In this document: positions 1-5,799 of the stretch, piece after piece
How the letters are laid out: each line of letters opens with the position of its first letter
Position numbering within the stretch: position 1 is the first letter of the stretch
NCBI GenBank assembly: GCA_027025615.1
Contig: JALVQM010000491.1
Coordinates: 1-8,330 of the forward strand
Direction: 5' to 3'
DNA from: Desulfobacteraceae bacterium
GTDB lineage: Bacteria; Desulfobacterota; Desulfobacteria; Desulfobacterales; Desulfosarcinaceae
DNA: 8,330 nucleotides
Translations under genes and position numbers: made by a program
The notes under the pieces: generated by a model
Databases searched by the model: none
The model's input: the letters and a program-made list of their open reading frames with translations, nothing else
What the model was told of the DNA's origin: nothing

Positions 1-626
1 AAGGCCACCCATTTGGCAGCCAAAGGCTCCAGCTTGGTGTAGTTTTCGGTATAATCTATGGAACCGATCCGATTGCGATCGATTATGGCCACCAGATTGC
101 TCAGCTGTTGGCGAGCGGCCAACATGGCTGCCTCCCAAACCGATCCTTCAGTGCATTCTGCGTCACCCATAAGTACAAAAATTCGCCTTTGTGACAGTTT
201 TGCTTTGGCAGCCATTGCCATGCCCACTGCCAGTCCCAGGCCATGCCCAAGGGCTCCGGTACTTACTTCCACACCTGCGATTTTATGATCCGGATGACCT
301 CCAAGGCGACAATCTCCCTGGCGGTAATTGGAAAAAAGCCATTGACGGGGGAAAAAGCCGCAGTCAGCCAAAACCGCGTAAAGGGCCGTTTCAGCATGTC
401 CTTTGCTCAGGACAAAGCGATCTCTTTCCGGCCAATCAGGGTTTTGTGGATTGATGCGCAATATACCACCCTGGTACAAACTGACCAGAATTTCCAGGCA
501 GGAAAAAGATGATGCCAGGTGACCTCCATTGGCCAGGCATATTTCAAGTATCAGTCTGCGCAGTTCAGCAGTTCTTGGGATCAAACTGCTGCCTGCATAA
601 TCTTCTTTTTCCATTCTGACGTTCAT
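1..626 (-). CDS. Transketolase, N-terminal (thiamine-diphosphate-binding) subunit; partial, 3' end beyond window
   Basis: Two-carbon ketol transfer enzyme of the pentose phosphate pathway. Here it probably supplies sedoheptulose 7-phosphate to the heptose genes upstream (inference). The visible 208 residues follow the transketolase N-terminal domain in order: NGGHLASS with His36, SKGHAETALY with His77, GGHPDHKIAGVEVSTG with His111, GHGLGLAVGMA at about 128-137, and the Mg/ThDP motif GDAECTEGSVWEA (Asp155) followed 30 residues later by Asn185 in IIDRN. Free-standing N-terminal subunits run to roughly 270-280 residues, so about three quarters is present. A C-terminal partner (pyrimidine-binding half) is expected just outside the window. 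The chosen ATG lies 7 bases after the hddA-like stop, with GAGGA inside the end of that gene as ribosome site. One small oddity is GDA where most transketolases have GDG. Family assignment is secure; the biosynthetic role is inferred from position. Confidence 0.93.
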   Translation of the reverse strand, partial: MNVRMEKEDYAGSSLIPRTAELRRLILEICLANGGHLASSFSCLEILVSLYQGGILRINPQNPDWPERDRFVLSKGHAETALYAVLADCGFFPRQWLFSNYRQGDCRLGGHPDHKIAGVEVSTGALGHGLGLAVGMAMAAKAKLSQRRIFVLMGDAECTEGSVWEAAMLAARQQLSNLVAIIDRNRIGSIDYTENYTKLEPLAAKWVA

Positions 627-633
627 AACAATA

Positions 634-1629
634 CTATTCCTCATTGGAGTAATGAATAAGGGTGGCCCCTTGTTTTTCGAAGTTAAATGGCACCTGCAAA
701 TATCCCTGCAAGGCGTCCTTTACCGCCGAATGTTTTTCAGGGGGCACAAACAGAGCCATGAAACCAGCTGCTCCGGCACCTAGAAGTTTGCCGCCAAGCG
801 CCCCATTTTCCCTGGCTATATGGTAAATACGGTCTATTGCCGGATTGGAAATTTTGTTCGCAAGTTTCCGTTTCAAATACCAATTACGATCAAGCAAACG
901 GCCGAATTCCACAATCGGTGTTGAACCGCGTAAAATGTCCACGGCCTGGTCCACCATTGACATCATCTCCTTAAGTACTTCCCTCCGACTATCAATCTTC
1001 TGAATGATTTCTCCGGCTATTTCAGATGAAAGCCTGCTGGTTCCAGTGTAAATCATCAACAAATGACTCTCCAACTCCTGGATACGCCTGGCAGGCAGGG
1101 TCATGGGCTCTACCTGGATTGTACCATCCTGTTTGAAACGGTAGACATTGAAACCGCCGTAGGCTGCCGCCATCTGGTCCTGGGAACCCACGTGTTCTTT
1201 AAGCACATTCTGTTCAAAATCAATGGCTGCCAAGGCCAACTGGTGCTTGTCGAGCATTTGACCCTTGAGGGCGGAAATGACTTTGATCAGGCCAACTGCA
1301 AAGGCTGAACTGGACCCCATTCCAGCTCTGGCCGGCAGGTCCCCCTGGTGGTGGATTTCAAGCCCCATCTCACCGTTTATCCCCAGGTACCGCAAACCTT
1401 CGCGTACGGCCGGATGTAATATCTCGCCAATGGTCGATACGTTCTCTATGTGTGACCAGACCACCCTGTACTTATGGTCGAAAAATCGGGGCAGAACACG
1501 ACAACTTATATAACAATACTTGTCGATAGTGGTAGAAAGAGCCGCCCCTCCGTGCTTTCTATACCAGGCAGGGTAGTCGGTTCCTCCCCCAAAAAAGGAA
1601 ATCCTGAAAGGTGTTTTCGAGATGATCAT
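634..1629 (-). CDS. hddA: HddA-like GHMP kinase: D-glycero-α-D-manno-heptose 7-phosphate 1-kinase
   Basis: A 331-residue soluble sugar kinase of the GHMP superfamily, close in length to characterised HddA. Predicted reaction: ATP-dependent phosphorylation of heptose 7-phosphate at O1 in the α configuration, the first committed step toward GDP-heptose. Motif 1 is KTPFRISFFGGGTDYPAWY (residues 5-23), the HddA signature. Motif 2, the phosphate loop, is LPARAGMGSSSAFAVGL (98-114). KEHVGSQDQMAAAYGGFN follows at 144-161. Motif 3 is GGKLLGAGAAGFMALF (279-294). The start ATG overlaps the stop of the nucleotidyltransferase gene (ATGA), with AGGA upstream, so the two are translationally coupled. The transketolase gene follows after 7 bases. 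Related GHMP kinases act on fucose or other sugars, but the adjacent gmhA/hldE/hldD genes favour heptose. GHMP family certain; substrate likely. Confidence 0.9.
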   Translation of the reverse strand: MIISKTPFRISFFGGGTDYPAWYRKHGGAALSTTIDKYCYISCRVLPRFFDHKYRVVWSHIENVSTIGEILHPAVREGLRYLGINGEMGLEIHHQGDLPARAGMGSSSAFAVGLIKVISALKGQMLDKHQLALAAIDFEQNVLKEHVGSQDQMAAAYGGFNVYRFKQDGTIQVEPMTLPARRIQELESHLLMIYTGTSRLSSEIAGEIIQKIDSRREVLKEMMSMVDQAVDILRGSTPIVEFGRLLDRNWYLKRKLANKISNPAIDRIYHIARENGALGGKLLGAGAAGFMALFVPPEKHSAVKDALQGYLQVPFNFEKQGATLIHYSNEE

Positions 1630-2492
1630 CTTATATATCCTGGCAACATATACTGCTCTAAGAAAAGCAATTTTCCTTCTTCAACTGCTGAGAGTTCCGC
1701 CATGTGGTCTGATGCTCTCATATAATCTTCCGGAATACCGATATCTATAAATTCTTCCAGGTTGGGATAAGCGAAAAGACCATTGCCCACCAATTCCGGA
1801 AGTATATCAAGTTCCATCGAAGACGGTCCGGCCTTCAGGATTCTGCTGATGAATGCCGTTTCAAACAGGTATATCCCTGCGTTTATCCAGGCGGCATTTC
1901 CCTTTCTGCTTTTTTCGTAAAAACCTATAACCTTTCCCTGACCGTCGAAGCTGACCGAACCAAACCTGCCGGCATTTCTGCAGAAAGTTGTCACCATTGA
2001 GGCCATGGCTCCTTTTCCCACGTGCCATTTGAAAAATTCTTCCAGATTCAATGGGCAGAATGAATCACCGTTCAAAACAAGCAAATGCTGTGAATCAACC
2101 ATTGGCAAAGCAGGCTTGATGGCACCTGCTGTACCAAGGGGTTTCTTCTCAACCGTGTAAAAAAGTTGAAGATCGTTATAGCTATTGCCGAAATATTCAC
2201 GCACCTGCCGGCCAAGGTATCCTGTACAAAGAACAACTCTTCGCAAGCCCTGAAGCCGGAGCCAATCCAGCAGGTAACACATAAATGGCCGACCGTTTAC
2301 CGGCGCCATCACCTTGGGGGTCCCCTTCACAACGGGCCTCAGACGAGTTCCCAGGCCTCCTGCCAGAACAACCGCCCATATTCTGTCAATCGCACCAACC
2401 TTGGCCTGCCTATTTGAAAAACACTCTGACATAATCGTCTTTTTTCCGGCAATCATCCGTATCGTGGAATTTGTCTGTTGCAAGACCAGCAT
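1626..2492 (-). CDS. hddC: HddC-like sugar-1-phosphate nucleotidyltransferase (probable heptose-1-phosphate guanylyltransferase)
   Basis: Nucleotidyltransferase of the GT-A-like NTP_transferase family, predicted to join D-glycero-α-D-manno-heptose 1-phosphate to GMP from GTP. Seen: the nucleotide-binding signature AVVLAGGLGTRLRPVVKGTPK, then MAPVNGRPF, EKKPLGTAGAI, the metal-binding LNGDSF, and near the end FIDIGIPEDY. There is no acyltransferase left-handed helix, so it is a simple transferase of the HddC/RmlA-like type. The start is uncertain. TTG 2498 has GGTGA three bases upstream; ATG 2492 is given here. ATG 2456 or 2432 would give 276 or 268 residues and are closer to the family, whose members usually begin just before the AVVLAGG strand. 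A σ54-type promoter lies directly upstream. The stop overlaps the hddA-like start by 4 bases. GTP specificity is inferred from the HddA partner. Confidence 0.87.
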   Translation of the reverse strand: MLVLQQTNSTIRMIAGKKTIMSECFSNRQAKVGAIDRIWAVVLAGGLGTRLRPVVKGTPKVMAPVNGRPFMCYLLDWLRLQGLRRVVLCTGYLGRQVREYFGNSYNDLQLFYTVEKKPLGTAGAIKPALPMVDSQHLLVLNGDSFCPLNLEEFFKWHVGKGAMASMVTTFCRNAGRFGSVSFDGQGKVIGFYEKSRKGNAAWINAGIYLFETAFISRILKAGPSSMELDILPELVGNGLFAYPNLEEFIDIGIPEDYMRASDHMAELSAVEEGKLLFLEQYMLPGYIR

Positions 2493-2518
2493 TTTCAACA
2501 GTCACCGGAAAATACTCT

Positions 2519-2535
2519 TGCAAGGCATGTACCAA
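2519..2535 (-). promoter_or_regulatory. Candidate σ54 (-24/-12) promoter of the hddC-hddA-transketolase unit
   Basis: Read on the minus strand the site is TTGGTACATGCCTTGCA. Against the σ54 consensus YTGGCACGNNNNTTGCW it keeps the invariant GG and GC with exactly ten bases between them, the AC after GG, and the full TTGCA. The expected start of transcription is near 2508, just ahead of the candidate start codons of the nucleotidyltransferase. Transcription from it would need a bacterial enhancer-binding protein; dyads that could bind one lie further upstream. Confidence 0.5.
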
Positions 2536-2564
2536 TTCAATGGTAGTTGTAACATATGGTTATT

Positions 2565-2580
2565 ATGTGATATATCAGAT
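2565..2580. repeat. 16-base near-perfect palindrome upstream of the σ54-like site
   Basis: ATGTGATATATCAGAT has a perfect ten-base core TGATATATCA and outer arms that match except for one G-G position. It sits roughly 57-72 bases upstream of the predicted hddC transcription start. It may be a regulator site; this is inference from symmetry alone. Confidence 0.35.
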
Positions 2581-2610
2581 AGAAAGGATTGGTGATACCG
2601 GTCTTAAGCG

Positions 2611-2624
2611 GTCAATTTATTGAC
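2611..2624. repeat. Perfect 14-base dyad GTCAAT-TT-ATTGAC
   Basis: Six-base arms with a two-base centre, about 103-116 bases upstream of the predicted σ54 start. This is the distance at which enhancer-binding proteins commonly bind. It is a candidate upstream activator site. Confidence 0.35.
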
Positions 2625-2653
2625 ACCATTAAAGGCGGTTTCGCAGGTATTAA

Positions 2654-2674
2654 ACTGGTTTTTTGGTAACCAGT
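2654..2674 (-). terminator. Stem-loop after hldE, weak terminator or operator
   Basis: ACTGGTT and AACCAGT form a perfect 7-base stem around a 7-base loop, 36 bases after the hldE stop. On the minus strand it is followed by TTTAAT, a poor T-tract, so termination would be inefficient at best. The same dyad lies about 146-166 bases upstream of the predicted hddC start and may instead bind an activator. Confidence 0.3.
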
Positions 2675-2709
2675 ATCTCAAGTTTCCCTCCAATTATACA
2701 AAATTAAAG

Positions 2710-4152
2710 TTATCCGCATTTGGCTCTTACCGAAGCAATGACCTGGCTCGTGCTTACCCCTCCAACCAAAGGGACAAGTTCGATATTGCCGCCCCAGCTT
2801 TTTACCAATTCGTGTCCGACTACCGTATCTACGGTATAGTCTCCACCCTTTACCAGAACATGGGGCTTGAAATGTCTGATAAGGTCTATGGGAGTATCCT
2901 CCTCGAAAATTACTACCAAATCGACTGCCTTTATACCTGCAAGCAAAGCAGCCCTCTGGTCTTGGCCGATGATCGGCCTTGAAGGCCCTTTCAAACGCCT
3001 GACAGACTCGTCAGAGTTGACACCAACCACAAGCACATCACCCTTTGCGGCAGCCTCTTCCAGCAGCCGTACGTGGCCGACGTGCAGAAGATCAAAACAG
3101 CCATTGGTAAATACTATTTTTTTGCCACGGCTTTTCCAGTCAGCTATTGCGGCGCAGGCCTGTTCCATATTTTTTATCTTGCCGCCTCCAACCAAATCGT
3201 CTGTTACCAAAGCCTGTTCCAGTTCATCGGCTGAAACCGGGTTGGTTCCAAGTTTACCAACCACAACACCGGCTGCTGCGTTTGCCATGGCAGCCGCAGT
3301 TTGCATATCACATCCTGCAGCCCGGCCGGCCGCCAAGGTAGCGATAACGGTATCCCCTGCTCCGGAGACATCAAATACTTCTCTGGCCCTGGCATGAATC
3401 GAAACGCTTTTCCCTTCACGACTGAAAAGCGCCATGCCTTTTGCTCCCCTTGTAACCAGCAGGAAATCAAGGTCCAGGGTATCAAGTAACCCTTCTGCAA
3501 TGGCTTTCATTTGCCCGCCAAGTTGATAATGCTCTGCCGCCTGGATAAATTCCGACCAATTTGGCGTTATGCAACTGGCACCCCTGTAGCGTTGCCAGTC
3601 ATTGCCCTTAGGGTCGACCATCACCGGTATATTTTTCAATCGGCAATGCCTGATAATACGCTGGGCCAATTCTCCGCCAAAAACGGCCTTGCCATAATCC
3701 GAAATAATAACCGCATCCGCTTTTTCTGCTGCCCTACAAAAGTATTTGAAAAGACTATCGGTTGCCAGATGATCAGGCTTTTTCACAGTTTCATCATCCA
3801 GGCGCACAAGTTGCTGTCCACGGCCGATTATACGTGTTTTGGAGGTGGTGATATGGTCTTTACTCCTGACAAGGCAGGTATCGATTCCCTTTTCATTCAA
3901 CTTGCGGACCAACAGTTCTCCCAGAAGATCCTTCCCCCTGATACCCACCAAGCTACAACTGCAACCAAGTTTAACCAGGTTCAAGGCAACGTTGGCAGCC
4001 CCTCCCAGTTTGTTGGTCTTATAATCGACCCTGACAACCGGTACCGGTGCCTCTGGTGAAATCCGCTTTACTTCTCCCCAATAATAAATATCAAGCATCA
4101 CATCGCCGACGACCACGACTTTACATTTATGAAAGTCAGGAATTAAATTCAT
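2710..4152 (-). CDS. hldE: HldE: bifunctional D-β-D-heptose 7-phosphate kinase / D-β-D-heptose 1-phosphate adenylyltransferase
   Basis: Two-domain enzyme of ADP-heptose synthesis, 480 residues against about 477 in E. coli HldE (RfaE). The N-terminal half is a PfkB/ribokinase-type kinase making heptose 1β,7-bisphosphate: VVVGDVMLDIYYWG near the start, KLGGAANVALNL for sugar binding, and DVSGAGDTVIATLAAG with the catalytic Asp of GAGD around residue 265-270. The C-terminal half is a cytidylyltransferase-like fold that adds AMP after dephosphorylation: IVFTNGCFDLLHVGHV with the HxGH nucleotide motif, and later VKGGDYTVDTVVG. The start is ATG 4152, preceded by AAGGA at good distance and 13 bases after the gmhA stop. 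An in-frame start 13 codons further upstream would overlap gmhA and has no such site. The intervening phosphatase GmhB is not in the window. Confidence 0.97.
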   Translation of the reverse strand: MNLIPDFHKCKVVVVGDVMLDIYYWGEVKRISPEAPVPVVRVDYKTNKLGGAANVALNLVKLGCSCSLVGIRGKDLLGELLVRKLNEKGIDTCLVRSKDHITTSKTRIIGRGQQLVRLDDETVKKPDHLATDSLFKYFCRAAEKADAVIISDYGKAVFGGELAQRIIRHCRLKNIPVMVDPKGNDWQRYRGASCITPNWSEFIQAAEHYQLGGQMKAIAEGLLDTLDLDFLLVTRGAKGMALFSREGKSVSIHARAREVFDVSGAGDTVIATLAAGRAAGCDMQTAAAMANAAAGVVVGKLGTNPVSADELEQALVTDDLVGGGKIKNMEQACAAIADWKSRGKKIVFTNGCFDLLHVGHVRLLEEAAAKGDVLVVGVNSDESVRRLKGPSRPIIGQDQRAALLAGIKAVDLVVIFEEDTPIDLIRHFKPHVLVKGGDYTVDTVVGHELVKSWGGNIELVPLVGGVSTSQVIASVRAKCG

Positions 4153-4165
4153 GTGCTTATCCTTT

Positions 4166-4765
4166 TTATCCCGTAGGCATCTCCTGCTCAAGTACTTTGG
4201 CCCAGTAGTGTAAAATCAGGATATGAGATTCTTGGACTCGGGCGGTAGAATTGTTTGGTGTACAAACGGTCAGGTCGGCATCTTTCGACATCGTTGAGTC
4301 ATGTCTTCCAACAAGTGCAATTGTGCTTATGTTTTTTTGGTGAGCAACTTCAAATGCCCTGATAACGTTTGCGGACTGGCCTGAAGTTGATATACCTACC
4401 AAGACATCACCGGCCAATCCAATCGCATCCACCTGCCTGCTGAAAGTACTGTCGTATCCGTAGTCATTGCCGATCGCAGTCAAAATCGAAGTGTCAGTAG
4501 TCAATGCTATTGCGGCCCAGCCAGGACGTTCAATACTAAAACGTCCAACAATTTCGGCAGCAAAATGCTGGCTGTCTGCTGCCGATCCGCCATTTCCGCA
4601 GACTATTATTTTGTTGCCGGCCTTTAATGCCTGCAACATCAAATCTGCTGCACAATTTACACTGGGACCGATTTGTTCCAGGCCCTCAATAAATCGCAGG
4701 TGTTCCCTGATAACTTTTGACCAGGCTGCAATCTTTTTTTCTCCGGTTTTAGATGTAAGGATCAT
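4166..4765 (-). CDS. gmhA: GmhA: sedoheptulose 7-phosphate isomerase
   Basis: First dedicated enzyme of heptose synthesis, converting sedoheptulose 7-phosphate to D-glycero-D-manno-heptose 7-phosphate. It is a cytosolic SIS-domain protein, 199 residues (E. coli about 192). Phosphate-binding segments are CGNGGSAADSQHFAAE (56-71) and GISTSGQSANVIRA (124-137). The metal ligands known in the family can be placed by spacing: His67, Glu71, Gln178 and His186, the last two in RVQESHILILHYW. The ATG lies 17 bases inside the end of hldD and has only a distant AAGGA, which suggests translational coupling. It is the only gmhA here, so both the ADP and the GDP branch would draw on its product. Confidence is high because length, motifs and neighbours agree. 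Confidence 0.97.
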   Translation of the reverse strand: MILTSKTGEKKIAAWSKVIREHLRFIEGLEQIGPSVNCAADLMLQALKAGNKIIVCGNGGSAADSQHFAAEIVGRFSIERPGWAAIALTTDTSILTAIGNDYGYDSTFSRQVDAIGLAGDVLVGISTSGQSANVIRAFEVAHQKNISTIALVGRHDSTMSKDADLTVCTPNNSTARVQESHILILHYWAKVLEQEMPTG

Positions 4766-5717
4766 CGGTGTTCAAATATCCTTTGATGTAGTCATCAACT
4801 GATTCTTCAAGTTCCCTGAAAACCACCGGACAGCCAACAGCTTTTAGCTTTCCCATATCGGCTTCAGTGAAATATTGATATTGGGAACGTAAATGCTCAG
4901 GCATGTCCACGTAATTAATGTTCACCTTGTAATTCATGGCACTGAATACCGCGCTGGCCAAATCATTCCATGTCCTGCTGCGTCCGCTTCCAAGGTTGAA
5001 AATCCCGTTGACTTCCGGATTTTCAAGAAACCAGCAGATTACCTCACAACAATCTTTGACATAAATAAAATCCCGTCTTTGTTCTCCATGGGCAATTCGG
5101 TCCTTATAAGATTTATACAAATCTATCCGTCCATTTTTCTTAACCTGGTGGAAAGCCTTGAAAACAACGCTGCGCATCTCGCCCTTGTGGTATTCGTTGG
5201 GACCGAAAACATTGAAAAATTTCAGGCAGGTCAATTTTCTGAAAAATTTATTGCGCAAGGCCCATAGGTCAAACAAATGCTTTGAATAACCATACATGTT
5301 TAAAGGTCTTAAAACCGTCAGGTTATTTTCTCCATCATTAAAGCCCAATTTCCCATCACCGTAAGTTGCTGCGCTGGAAGCATGGATGAATCTTATTTGT
5401 TTTGCCAATGCTTTTTCTGCAAGTTTGCGACTGTAAACAAAATTGTTGGCATAGAGGTAATCGGCATCTTTCTCAGCTGTATTCGAACAGGCTCCCAGGT
5501 GAACAATGGCTTTGATTTTTTTAAAGCCGTTTCCCAAAAATAGGTCCAGGAAGCTGTCCTTGGGTAGATAATCTATAAAATTGGCTTTCAGCAGATTCTT
5601 CCATTTTGGGGTTTTACCAAGATGATCGACTATCAGGATATCGTCACAGCCTTTTTGGTTCAGATGTCTGACCAGGGCACTGCCTATAAATCCAGCTCCA
5701 CCTGTTACAACTATCAA
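4749..5717 (-). CDS. hldD: HldD: ADP-L-glycero-D-manno-heptose 6-epimerase
   Basis: Last enzyme of the ADP-heptose route. It epimerises C6'' of ADP-D-glycero-D-manno-heptose to give the L,D donor used in LPS inner core. It is an extended short-chain dehydrogenase of 322 residues (E. coli RfaD about 310). Seen: Rossmann NAD(P) motif TGGAGFIGSALV (5-16), HASSAATYGDG (112-122) with the active-site Ser region, YGYSK with Tyr142 and Lys146 as the YxxxK pair, FNVFGPNEYHKGEMRSVVF with the second catalytic Lys178, and RRDFIYVKD (214-222). The start codon is TTG: no ATG lies near the Rossmann strand, and the TTG sits about 9 bases after GGGAG. It overlaps gmhA by 17 bases. An 82-base gap separates it from the histidine kinase stop upstream. 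Confidence 0.96.
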   Translation of the reverse strand: MIVVTGGAGFIGSALVRHLNQKGCDDILIVDHLGKTPKWKNLLKANFIDYLPKDSFLDLFLGNGFKKIKAIVHLGACSNTAEKDADYLYANNFVYSRKLAEKALAKQIRFIHASSAATYGDGKLGFNDGENNLTVLRPLNMYGYSKHLFDLWALRNKFFRKLTCLKFFNVFGPNEYHKGEMRSVVFKAFHQVKKNGRIDLYKSYKDRIAHGEQRRDFIYVKDCCEVICWFLENPEVNGIFNLGSGRSRTWNDLASAVFSAMNYKVNINYVDMPEHLRSQYQYFTEADMGKLKAVGCPVVFRELEESVDDYIKGYLNTDDPYI

Positions 5718-5765
5718 AACACTTTCTCCCGGCTATAACTTTCAACAGCCATCCCAGGATGCCGC

Positions 5766-5797
5766 AAAAAAAAGACTATCCAGGATCATGATTACTG
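5766..5797 (-). terminator. T8 tract after the histidine kinase, possible weak terminator
   Basis: On the minus strand, eight consecutive T residues (5766-5773) follow the kinase stop by about 26 bases. The sequence before them offers only a weak fold (GGAT pairing with ATCC across a long loop). It could attenuate rather than stop transcription into hldD. No convincing promoter for hldD is visible in this 82-base gap, so read-through from the kinase gene remains possible. Confidence 0.22.
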
Positions 5798-5799
5798 TT

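Noticed and set aside
58..512. Overlapping plus-strand frames at the left edge
   Set aside because: They are antisense to the transketolase subunit, whose cofactor motifs are all in place.
2620..3397. Plus-strand reading frames over the end of hldE (120 and 176 codons)
   Set aside because: They are antisense to the confidently assigned hldE coding sequence and show no motifs.
3511..4059. 182-codon plus-strand reading frame
   Set aside because: Complement of the HldE kinase domain, which has full family motifs; no independent support.
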